A stretch of DNA of 32,022 nucleotides from an uncultured Acidimicrobiaceae bacterium (GTDB taxonomy: Bacteria > Actinomycetota > Acidimicrobiia > Acidimicrobiales > RAAP-2): assembly GCA_903906055.1 (NCBI GenBank), contig CAIVIS010000134.1, positions 1-32,022 of the forward strand, in the 5' to 3' direction. The translations under genes were made by a program, and so were the position numbers. The notes under the pieces are model-generated. The model worked only from the letters and a program-made list of their open reading frames with translations, was not told where the DNA came from and ran no database searches. Positions 24,548 to 32,022 of this stretch are shown here, piece by piece (the first letter of the stretch is position 1; each line of letters opens with the position of its first letter).

Positions 24548-25638
24548 CCGCACCCGCTCCGTCGTCTGATCACTCGGCGCCCGCCACCTACGCGGCCGCG
24601 GGTGTCGACATCGATGCCGGCGAACGGGCCGTGGACCTGATTAAGCCGATGGTGGCGTCGACCCGTAGGCCCGAAGTACTCGGCGGCCTCGGCGACTTCG
24701 GCGGGCTCTTCGCCCTCGACACCGCCCGCTACCGCCAGCCGGTGCTGGTGTCAGCCACGGATGGAGTGGGGACGAAAGCGGCGGTGGCCCAGGCCACGGG
24801 CCGGTTCACCACCATCGGCATCGATCTGGTGGCCATGTGTGTGGACGACCTGGTGTGCCAGGGTGCGGAGCCGCTGTTCTTCCTCGACTACATCTCCACC
24901 GGTGCCGTCGAGCCGGCCCGGATGGCTGAGCTGGTGTCGGGTGTGGCTGACGGGTGTCGCCAGGTGGGCGCCACGCTGCTGGGCGGCGAGATGGCTGAGC
25001 ATGCCGGAATCATGGCCCCCGACGAGTTCGACCTGGTGGGCTTCGCCGTCGGCGTCGTCGAGCGCGATGCCATCTTGGGCTCGGCCCGGGTGGTGCCCGG
25101 GGATGTCCTGATCGGACTCCCCTCGCCCGGACTGCGATCGAACGGGTACACGCTGGCCCGCCACGTGCTGCTGGAGCGTGCCGGCCTCGGATTCGACTCG
25201 CCGGCCTGGGACGGTGCCGCCACCACGGTGGCCGACGAACTGCTCCTTCCCTCGGTGCTCTACACCCCGGGGGTGCGGGCCTGCCTGGTCGCGGCCGAGG
25301 TCCATGCCGTGGCGCACATCACCGGTGGCGGGTTTGCTGGCAACATCCCGCGCTCGCTGCCCGAGGGTTGTCGAGCCATCGTGGAGCAGGGCACCTGGGA
25401 GGTGCCCCGCATCTTTGGAGAGATCCGGCGCCACGGGCAGGTCGACGACGCGGAAATGGCCCGAGTGTTCAACCTGGGACTGGGCATGGTCCTGATGGTG
25501 TCGGCCGATACCGCGGATGCCGCACTCGACGCCCTTCGTGGCGCTGGACTCGACGCCGTGACAGTCGGGCGGGTCGAGGTGGGTGACCACGGGGTCGAGA
25601 TGGTCGGCCCGGCGCTGTGGCCGACCGACGACGACTGA
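24544..25638 (+). CDS. purM: Phosphoribosylformylglycinamidine cyclo-ligase
   Basis: TYAAAGVDIDAGERAVDLIKPMV, GLGDFGGLFALD, VSATDGVGTKAAVAQATGRFTTIGIDLVAMCVDDLVCQGAEPLFFLDY. GTG start overlapping the purF stop (GTGA). Confidence 0.97.
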   Translation: MTAPAPSSDHSAPATYAAAGVDIDAGERAVDLIKPMVASTRRPEVLGGLGDFGGLFALDTARYRQPVLVSATDGVGTKAAVAQATGRFTTIGIDLVAMCVDDLVCQGAEPLFFLDYISTGAVEPARMAELVSGVADGCRQVGATLLGGEMAEHAGIMAPDEFDLVGFAVGVVERDAILGSARVVPGDVLIGLPSPGLRSNGYTLARHVLLERAGLGFDSPAWDGAATTVADELLLPSVLYTPGVRACLVAAEVHAVAHITGGGFAGNIPRSLPEGCRAIVEQGTWEVPRIFGEIRRHGQVDDAEMARVFNLGLGMVLMVSADTADAALDALRGAGLDAVTVGRVEVGDHGVEMVGPALWPTDDD

Positions 25639-25702
25639 CCACCCGACTTCTAACTCCTCGACTAGTGACACCTTCCGACGACTACCACCGAAAGGCCAGC
25701 CT

Positions 25703-26272
25703 GTGACCATGTCCCTGCCCGACACCCGGTTCGAGGCGCTCCGCACCCACCTGCTCGAGCACTCCGTGAAGCGGGGCGACTTCACCTTGAAGTCAGGCCG
25801 CAAGAGCAGCTGGTTCATCGACTCCAAGCAGACGGTGTGCCGACCCGAGGCGATGGTATTGGTGGCCGACGGAATCCTCTCCGTGGTTCCCGACGACGTG
25901 GACGCCATCGGCGGGCTGACCATGGGTGCCGACCCGGTGGCCTTCGTGACCGCAGGCGTGGCTGCTACCCGGGGCCGGCTCCTCAAGGCCTTCAGTGTCC
26001 GCAAGGAGACCAAGGACCACGGTGGGGGCGGGCGGATAGCGGGTGCCCTCGATCCTGGTGACCGGGTGGTCATCACTGAGGACACCGTGACCCGGGGTAC
26101 CTCGCTCCTCGAAGCAGCGCATGCCGTGATCGAAGCCGGTGCGGTGCCGGTGCTCCTGGTGGCGATCGTCGACCGGGGCGGCACCTGTGCGGCCATGGCC
26201 GCCGCTGAGGGCCTCGAGTTCACGGCGTTGCTGACCGCACCAGACCTCGGCTTCCCCTACGAGGGCGCCTGA
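25703..26272 (+). CDS. pyrE: Orotate phosphoribosyltransferase
   Basis: GDFTLKSGRKSSWFIDSKQTVCRP, GLTMGADPVAF, FSVRKETKDHGGGGRIAG, VVITEDTVTRGTSLLEA. Start may be ATG at 25709. Confidence 0.93.
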   Translation: MTMSLPDTRFEALRTHLLEHSVKRGDFTLKSGRKSSWFIDSKQTVCRPEAMVLVADGILSVVPDDVDAIGGLTMGADPVAFVTAGVAATRGRLLKAFSVRKETKDHGGGGRIAGALDPGDRVVITEDTVTRGTSLLEAAHAVIEAGAVPVLLVAIVDRGGTCAAMAAAEGLEFTALLTAPDLGFPYEGA

Positions 26273-26394
26273 TCTCGATAGTTGATCGTGCTGGCCCGGT
26301 ATGCTGATGCACCCGACGTCCACACGTGCCCGGCGTGCTTCAGCGGAGGTGCCTCACCACGGCAGGATCAAGAGCCCTGCCTGAGCGGGGGAAC

Positions 26395-26922
26395 CTAGCC
26401 TTCGGTTACTACGGTGACGAGCTGAGGGAACGGAGGCGACGAACCTTCGACCGGGGGGAGTCCCGAGACGCTCAGCGTCGAGCTGCCGGCCTCGTTCGGC
26501 TTGTACGTCACCGTGGCGGCCCAGTGGCCGGCCTTGGTGGGGCTGTAGGCCTTGGGCATCTTGAAGGTTCCGGGGCCGGTGACCTTTACTGTCTGGTCGG
26601 TGGCCGGCTTGCCCTTGGCGGCCGACGAGCTGCTGGAGATCGAGAAGTCGAGAGTCGCAGCCTTGACGTCGCCCTTGAGCACGGCCGTGACGGTGATCGA
26701 GGTACTGCCTACCTTGCCGGTGTGTGGTGCCGAGGTCACCGCCAGGGTGAAGCCGTTGACGCTCCCCGTGGCCGGAAGGTTGGCAGTGGAGGCCGTCGTC
26801 GAACTACTCGAGGCTGGCTTGGTGGTGGTGGTGCTGGAGTCAGAACTCGAACAGCCGGCGATGACCGGGAGGGCGAGAAGGGCGACGGCAGCGACGAGCG
26901 GAAAGTTCCTGATGGAGCGCAT
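26395..26922 (-). CDS. Small lipoprotein with Ser/Thr-rich linker and YtkA/FixH-like beta domain
   Basis: MRSIRNFPLVAAVALLALPVIAGCSSSDSSTTTTKPASSSSTT (lipobox VIAGC), then NGFTLAVTSAPHTGKVGSTSITVTAVLKG...KAGHWAATVTYKP. Confidence 0.8.
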   Translation of the reverse strand: MRSIRNFPLVAAVALLALPVIAGCSSSDSSTTTTKPASSSSTTASTANLPATGSVNGFTLAVTSAPHTGKVGSTSITVTAVLKGDVKAATLDFSISSSSSAAKGKPATDQTVKVTGPGTFKMPKAYSPTKAGHWAATVTYKPNEAGSSTLSVSGLPPVEGSSPPFPQLVTVVTEG

Positions 26923-27028
26923 GGGGAGAACCCTACCGCTGTACGGACCCGAACAAGGGCCTGTGGCTCTAGGAGATCGATGCTGCGAATCCTCTGCCCC
27001 TCGCAGGCCAGGGCGGGTTGGCCGGCCG

Positions 27029-28147
27029 TCAGGGGGCAGCGGGGGTGCCTTCAGGCCGTCCGGTAGGCCATGACAACCGGTAGGCCGTGACGACCGGTTC
27101 CAGTTCAGCCGGGGTAGCCCCGTGGAGGATGACACCGTCGCACCCCATGGCCAGCTGGTCGTAGACGGCACTTGCGCACTGGAACGCACTTCCAGTGGCG
27201 CTGGCGGCCAGCCACTCCTCGGGCAAGAGGGTGGCGATGTGCTCGAGCTGTGCCGTTGTGGCATGGGAGTCGATGCCTCCGAGGAACCCAGCCACCATTG
27301 GGTCGGCCCGGAAACGGTTGAGCACCGTCGGATCCCATCCGTTGGTCGACACCAACAGGTCGCCGTAGCCCTGGAGGTAGGTGGCGAGCCGCCCGACCGA
27401 CTTCATGAGCCGGAGGTCTTCGGGAATGTGATCACCGATGGTGGCCAGGCACGACCAGACCCGCACAGCATCGGGATCCCGGCCGGCCTGCTTGGCGGCG
27501 GCCTTGACCGTGGCCACACACCGACGTGTGGTCTCTTCGGTGAAGAAGGTGTGGAGCACCACCTCGTCGAAGCAGCGGCCGCCTAGAGCCAACGATTGGG
27601 GTCCGAAGGCCATCAGGCCAAGCGGGAGAGGTTCGTCGATGGCGGCTAGGTAGAGGACGGGCCACGATCCGGCCGGTCCGTCGTGGCCGACGATGAACTC
27701 GCCCCGGAAGAGACGCCTCATGATTCCGGCGAAGTCCTCGAGGGCGGCGGTGGTGATACGTGGGATGCCGTAGGTGTCCTGGATGATGGGGATGCCCCGT
27801 CCCAGGCCCAGAACGAACCGTCCACCGGTCAGGCTCTGCATCGTGCGAGCCAGTCCCGCAGTGATCATGGGGTGGCGGGTGTTGTGGTTGGTGGCAGCCG
27901 TCACCACGGTCATCTCGGTGCTGACCGCACCGGCGGCTCCGGACAGGACACCGATCTCTTTCTTGTCGAAGCGCTCCGATAGGAATACCGACCCAAAGCC
28001 CAGGGACTCGCCGAGTTGGACCTCCTCGATGAGGTCCCGGGAGCTGTCCGGTTGTCCGGCGAGTCCATAGAACCCCAGTTCGGTGAGGCGGCGGGTGGCT
28101 GGGGACGGTGTTGTCGACGGTGCCGCGTGAGACGAGGTGTTGGTCAT
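27029..28147 (-). CDS. LLM-class (luciferase-like, F420-dependent-type) oxidoreductase
   Basis: ELGFYGLAGQPDSSRDLIEEVQLGESLGFGSVFLSERFDKKEIGVLSGAAGAVSTEMTVVTAATNHNTRHPMITAGLARTMQSLTGGRFVLGLGRG. ATG start MTNTSSHA; ORF open to 28429. Confidence 0.9.
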   Translation of the reverse strand: MTNTSSHAAPSTTPSPATRRLTELGFYGLAGQPDSSRDLIEEVQLGESLGFGSVFLSERFDKKEIGVLSGAAGAVSTEMTVVTAATNHNTRHPMITAGLARTMQSLTGGRFVLGLGRGIPIIQDTYGIPRITTAALEDFAGIMRRLFRGEFIVGHDGPAGSWPVLYLAAIDEPLPLGLMAFGPQSLALGGRCFDEVVLHTFFTEETTRRCVATVKAAAKQAGRDPDAVRVWSCLATIGDHIPEDLRLMKSVGRLATYLQGYGDLLVSTNGWDPTVLNRFRADPMVAGFLGGIDSHATTAQLEHIATLLPEEWLAASATGSAFQCASAVYDQLAMGCDGVILHGATPAELEPVVTAYRLSWPTGRPEGTPAAP

Positions 28148-28270
28148 GGGTACTCCTGGAGGCGGTGGCAGTGGCAGTAGCGCGAAACGTAGCAAGCCAC
28201 CAGCCGGCGGACTCGCTGTCCGCCACTCGTTGTCTGAGGCTGACGCGGTGCACCCGGCCAGTGCCCTGGC

Positions 28271-28333
28271 GGTCGCCTCGGTCGATCCGGTCGCCTCGGT
28301 CGATCCGGTCGATCCGGTCGCCTCGGTCATGGT
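28271..28333. repeat. 9-bp minisatellite (GGTCGCCTC / GGTCGATCC units)
   Basis: Six perfect 9-mers plus a degenerate seventh, in order GCCTC, GATCC, GCCTC, GATCC, GATCC, GCCTC after GGTC. Confidence 0.95.
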
Positions 28334-28542
28334 CGTGTGGGACGCCCGACTGCACGCCGCAGCCGGATCAGTAGGGCTCAGGGTGGCCCCGTTGGACCTA
28401 CTCGCCCGAGCAACTGGTCGCCCGAACAACAGTGCAATCTGCAGTGATGGATCATCTGCGAAGGACGACCACGCCCCCTATGACTCCGAGGAGCACTGTT
28501 CACCGACGTCCCACCCGTGGAGATTCGATGGGCACATGGTTC

Positions 28543-28618
28543 TGGTGGTCGGGACCGGCGTCGATCCGGTGACCTCACGCTTTTCAGGCGCGCGCTCTAC
28601 CAACTGAGCTACCCGACC
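28543..28618 (-). tRNA. tRNA-Phe (GAA), CCA encoded
   Basis: GGTCGGGTAGCTCAGTTGGTAGAGCGCGCGCCTGAAAAGCGTGAGGTCACCGGATCGACGCCGGTCCCGACCACCA; anticodon loop CTGAAAA. Confidence 0.95.
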
Positions 28619-28650
28619 TCGCCCCGGACCTCCACGAGGGAGCTCCGGGG

Positions 28651-28728
28651 TGGCGGACCTGACGGGATTTGAACCCGCGACCTCCGCCTTGACAGGGCGG
28701 CGTGCACTCCAAACTGCACCACAGGTCC
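28651..28728 (-). tRNA. tRNA-Asp (GTC), CCA encoded
   Basis: GGACCTGTGGTGCAGTTTGGAGTGCACGCCGCCCTGTCAAGGCGGAGGTCGCGGGTTCAAATCCCGTCAGGTCCGCCA; anticodon loop CTGTCAA. Confidence 0.95.
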
Positions 28729-28759
28729 CCAACCAGCAACTGCACGCTGGGGAATAACG

Positions 28760-28832
28760 CACCCCCAACGGGATTCGAACCCGTGTTACCGCCTTGAAAG
28801 GGCAGCGTCCTAGGCCGCTAGACGATGGGGGC
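28760..28832 (-). tRNA. tRNA-Glu (TTC), CCA not encoded
   Basis: GCCCCCATCGTCTAGCGGCCTAGGACGCTGCCCTTTCAAGGCGGTAACACGGGTTCGAATCCCGTTGGGGGTG; anticodon loop CTTTCAA. Confidence 0.95.
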
Positions 28833-28870
28833 TCTTGTCCCGAACAGGGCTTAGGGAGATTAGCAGAGGT

Positions 28871-29365
28871 TCAGAGGGTCCCCTCTGGCCGCCCCTCATC
28901 AGGGAGTTCGCTGGCCAATACCTCGACCATCAAGTACTGCAGTTCACCCAGGAACGTGAAGAGTCCGTACTCGGCCGCCATCGGATCCTCGGGAGCGGGA
29001 ACCTCCATGTCCTCGTGCACGTCGAGCCGGGTGCCGAGGGCCAGCCGCAGGGAACCGATGGCATCGAGCCATGAGGCGAACTCGTCAGCACTGAGGGTGT
29101 CCGCATGGGCGGTGGCCACCAGCACTTCGAACGAGCGGGTGTGGTGGTTGAGCAACGCGTTGTCGACCAGGTCCCGGTACTCCTGCTCGGCACCGGTCTG
29201 ATCGGTCCCGGTGTAGGCCGGGGGGAAGAGCCGACGCACCATCGGGTCTCGCGCCTCCATTGCTTCGGGCAACTGTTGGCCCAGATCGGCCAGGACCCGT
29301 CGAGCGTTGTCGTCGAGTCGGATGACGTAGCGACCGTCCCTGCGGCGCCGGATGGGCGAGCTCAT
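28871..29365 (-). CDS. DUF2017-like family protein
   Basis: IRRRRDGRYVIRLDDNARRVLADLGQQLPEAM...RRLFPPAYTGTDQTGAEQEYRDLVDNALLNHHTRSFEVL...EYGLFTFLGELQYLMVEVL; adjacent to clpS as commonly seen in actinobacteria. Confidence 0.8.
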   Translation of the reverse strand: MSSPIRRRRDGRYVIRLDDNARRVLADLGQQLPEAMEARDPMVRRLFPPAYTGTDQTGAEQEYRDLVDNALLNHHTRSFEVLVATAHADTLSADEFASWLDAIGSLRLALGTRLDVHEDMEVPAPEDPMAAEYGLFTFLGELQYLMVEVLASELPDEGRPEGTL

Positions 29366-29378
29366 GGGAAATACGCCC

Positions 29379-29726
29379 TCACGACGACTGCTCCATGGTG
29401 GCCCACAGCCCGTGCTCGTGCAGCCGGTAGACGTCGAGCTCGGCCCTTTCGCGGGTACCCGAGGACACCACGGCACGACCTTTGTGGTGGACGTCGAGCA
29501 TCATGGCCGTGGCCTTCTCCTTCGAGTAGCCGAACAGCTTCTGGAGCACGAAGGTCACGTACGACATCAGGTTGATCGGGTCGTTCCACACGATGACCAG
29601 CCACGGCTTGTCGGTGGAGAGGTCTTCGTCCACGATGGTCCCGAGGTCGCCCATCGGCACCGTCTCGACGGGTGTGACACCGACCGGACCTCGCCTGGCG
29701 GGCTGGGTGGTTGCCCTGGTCGTCAT
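29379..29726 (-). CDS. clpS: ATP-dependent Clp protease adaptor ClpS
   Basis: [72 protein letters not shown]. Confidence 0.96.
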   Translation of the reverse strand: MTTRATTQPARRGPVGVTPVETVPMGDLGTIVDEDLSTDKPWLVIVWNDPINLMSYVTFVLQKLFGYSKEKATAMMLDVHHKGRAVVSSGTRERAELDVYRLHEHGLWATMEQSS

Positions 29727-29734
29727 GGGCCTCC

Positions 29735-30694
29735 TCACGCCGGTCCTGCCACGGACGCCTGCTCCTCAGGGACGGCTACGTCGGGCGTGGTGCCCTTCGG
29801 CTGGTCAGCCCCGGTGGTCTGCTCCGGAAGGTGGTCGCAGAGGCCGTGGTGGAACCACAGGGCCGTGGACCACACCAGGACGGCCCCGACCACATGGAAT
29901 CCGACCAGGACGGCTGGCAGTTGGGTGAAGTACTGGGTGTAGCCGATGACCCCTTGGATCACCATGGCCCCGAGCAGGATCCGTCCGGAACTCTGGATCG
30001 GCGACGGGGCGTCCGACTTCCACAACATCCACAGCAGCGCTAGGAGGACGAACCCGGTCACGAGGACGGTTTCCGCGTGGATCCGTGACATATCGGCCAG
30101 CGCCACCGGCACCCGCTTGGATCCTCTGCCACCAGCATGGGGGCCCGCCCCGGTGGTGGCGGTACCGGCCACCAGGGCCAGGGCCAGCAGGACCAAGTAG
30201 ACCCGGGTGGTGATCAGGATCCGACGGGCCACTACCAGGGTGCCGCGGCCGGGTCCGTGGTCGGCCCGCAGAACGAGCAGGACACTGACGGACAGCAGGG
30301 CAATGCCGATCATGAAGTGGGTCATGACGACGTAGGCGTTGAGCTTGGTATAGACCACGACCGCCCCCAATACGGCCTCGCCGAGAACACCCAGGATCAG
30401 CCCGCCGGACAGCCACCGCAGGTCACGCCGCGGGGACGGACCGCGGAAGAAAGACGCCACGTAGGTGGCGGCACAGGTCACGACCAGGGCGAAGACCACC
30501 ATCCGGTTGCCGAATTCGATCACCGGATGGAGGGACAGCGGCGGTGTGAGCTGACGGTGGGCGCAGGTCGGCCAGTCCGGACAGCCGAGGCCGGAGTCGG
30601 ACAGACGGACGGCTGCACCGGTGGCCACGTTGAGGATGATCGTGGCCAGGGTGATCCGACACAGGAGCAGGAAGCCACGTGGGCTGATTCGCAT
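29735..30694 (-). CDS. ctaA: COX15/CtaA-family heme A synthase
   Basis: Multi-pass; [43 protein letters not shown]; divergent to ctaB. Confidence 0.92.
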   Translation of the reverse strand: MRISPRGFLLLCRITLATIILNVATGAAVRLSDSGLGCPDWPTCAHRQLTPPLSLHPVIEFGNRMVVFALVVTCAATYVASFFRGPSPRRDLRWLSGGLILGVLGEAVLGAVVVYTKLNAYVVMTHFMIGIALLSVSVLLVLRADHGPGRGTLVVARRILITTRVYLVLLALALVAGTATTGAGPHAGGRGSKRVPVALADMSRIHAETVLVTGFVLLALLWMLWKSDAPSPIQSSGRILLGAMVIQGVIGYTQYFTQLPAVLVGFHVVGAVLVWSTALWFHHGLCDHLPEQTTGADQPKGTTPDVAVPEEQASVAGPA

Positions 30695-30812
30695 GGTGGG
30701 CACCGTCTACCGATGGTATCGGGACTCTCGGGCCCCTACTTGCGGGCAAGGGAACCCCTGCACCGGGCCTCCCCAGGATTCAGAGGCGGGTTTGGGGGTA
30801 GTCTCTTCCGCG

Positions 30813-31715
30813 ATGTCCACTCCCGCCGTGGCGCTACCTGGCCACCTCACCATGATGTCGCGTCTCGGCGCCTACGTGGCCTTGACCAAGCCGCGCATCA
30901 TCGAGCTGCTGCTGATCACCACGTTGCCGACCATGATCCTGGCCCAGGGCGGGATGCCTCCGGTCTGGCTGATGATCGCCACGCTGCTGGGTGGAACTCT
31001 GGCTGCCGGTGGGGCCAACGCCATCAACATGTTCGTCGACCGGGACATCGACAAACTGATGCACCGGACCCGGAAGCGTCCGCTGGTCACCGGGGTCATC
31101 GCTCCCCGCAACGCTCTGATCTTCGCCGTCTCCCTCGAGGTCCTGGCCTTCGTAGAGCTGTGGGCGTGGGTCAACCTGCTGTCTGCCGTGCTCGCCGTGT
31201 CAGCCACCCTCTTCTACGTCTTCATCTACACGCTGTGGCTGAAGCGGACCAGCAAGCAGAACATCGTGATCGGTGGAGCGGCTGGGGCCATGCCGGTACT
31301 GGTCGGATGGGCGGCGGTGACCGACTCGTTGGCCTGGGCCCCTCTGGTGCTGTTCGCCATCATCTTCATGTGGACCCCGCCCCACTTCTGGGCCTTGGCC
31401 TTCAAGTACAAGGACGATTACGAGGCAGCCAGCGTGCCGATGATGCCGGTGGTGGCCACCTTCCGGCGCACAGCCATCGAGATCCTCGTCTACACCGTGA
31501 TCATGGTGGGACTCACCTTCGTGCTGGCCCCGGTGGCTCATCTGGGCACGCTGTATGTGGTGACGGCGGCGGTACTGGGTGTGGGGTTCATCGCCTTGGC
31601 CATCCGCCTGTGGGTCCAGGCCACACCCAAGGCCTCGATGCAGCTGTTCAGCTACTCGATCACCTACCTGACGCTCCTGTTCGTGGTGATGGCGGTCGAC
31701 GTCTTCATCACGTGA
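30813..31715 (+). CDS. ctaB: Protoheme IX farnesyltransferase (heme O synthase)
   Basis: YVALTKPRIIELLLITTLPTMIL, GGANAINMFVDRDIDKLMHRTRKRPLVTG, MWTPPHFWALAFKYKDDYEAASVPMMPVV. Confidence 0.97.
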   Translation: MSTPAVALPGHLTMMSRLGAYVALTKPRIIELLLITTLPTMILAQGGMPPVWLMIATLLGGTLAAGGANAINMFVDRDIDKLMHRTRKRPLVTGVIAPRNALIFAVSLEVLAFVELWAWVNLLSAVLAVSATLFYVFIYTLWLKRTSKQNIVIGGAAGAMPVLVGWAAVTDSLAWAPLVLFAIIFMWTPPHFWALAFKYKDDYEAASVPMMPVVATFRRTAIEILVYTVIMVGLTFVLAPVAHLGTLYVVTAAVLGVGFIALAIRLWVQATPKASMQLFSYSITYLTLLFVVMAVDVFIT

Positions 31716-32022
31716 GCGGCCCGATCGACCAGTCCGACCAGCCGAAGTCGCTCGATGAGTCGGGCGATTCGGCCGGTGACGAACAAACAGACACGGCTGA
31801 TGCTCCCGATGAGTCCACCCCGGACCCCACTCCGGACCCCACTCCGACCCAGACCCGCCCACCCCGTCGACTGCGCGCCTTTGTCGTCGGTGTGGTCCTG
31901 GCGGCAGCCCTGGCCGTCTTCTTGTTCGTGGGACTCGGCACGACGACCACGGGCGGCAAGGGCAGCGGTACCGGAGGCGTGGTGCCAGTGGGCACGTCCG
32001 CACCCAACTTCTCCCTCCCGTC
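31712..32022 (+). CDS. Membrane-anchored redoxin/thioredoxin-like protein, 3' truncated by window edge
   Basis: GTG overlapping the ctaB stop (GTGA); open to window end: VSGPIDQSDQPK...TPDPTPDPTPTQTRPPRRLRAFVVGVVLAAALAVFLFVGLG...VPVGTSAPNFSLP. One TM helix, then a typical redoxin-domain opening (G-x-x-AP-x-F-x-L). Missing from the supplied ORF track, probably because it has no stop. Confidence 0.65.
   Translation, partial: MSGPIDQSDQPKSLDESGDSAGDEQTDTADAPDESTPDPTPDPTPTQTRPPRRLRAFVVGVVLAAALAVFLFVGLGTTTTGGKGSGTGGVVPVGTSAPNFSLP

Noticed and set aside
22970-24553. 527-aa minus-strand ORF opposite purF
   Set aside because: Antisense artefact of high GC; purF is unambiguous.
26326-27066. 246-aa plus-strand ORF opposite the small lipoprotein
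   Set aside because: Arg/Gly-rich shadow translation; the minus strand has a signal peptide with lipobox and a plausible domain.
28543-28832. tRNA cluster as an integrative-element attachment site
   Set aside because: No integrase, no duplicated tRNA 3' end and only housekeeping genes nearby in this window.

Overview
This is a GC-rich, actinobacterial-looking window; gene content and order suggest Acidimicrobiia or a relative, which is inference only. It is dominated by core metabolic and stress genes. In order: dcd (5' truncated), an EtfD-like membrane Fe-S oxidoreductase, a cyclic-nucleotide-binding protein, amtB-glnB, gpmA, dnaK-grpE-dnaJ-hspR-clpB, a Cys-repeat lipoprotein, purA, purB-purC-purS-purQ, an uncharacterised basic/coiled protein, purL, a PHP phosphoesterase, purF-purM, pyrE, a small lipoprotein, an LLM-type (F420-dependent-like) oxidoreductase, tRNA-Glu/Asp/Phe, a DUF2017-like gene, clpS, ctaA, ctaB and a truncated membrane-anchored redoxin-like ORF. 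I see no CRISPR array, transposon, prophage or obvious defence system. The most interesting signals are small-scale. (i) Short tandem duplications recur at gene 3' ends and often copy the stop codon (grpE, clpB, purL, PHP gene, LLM gene). (ii) A putative leaderless 30-aa leader ORF has a stop that overlaps the purF start. (iii) There is a GlnR-like four-half-site array upstream of amtB and a TetR-like dyad upstream of the EtfD-like gene. (iv) The dnaK promoter is flanked by 10-bp direct repeats and has no obvious HAIR box. (v) DnaK and GrpE share an acidic motif in adjacent tails. All operator, RNA and promoter calls were made by eye and need computation or experiment.
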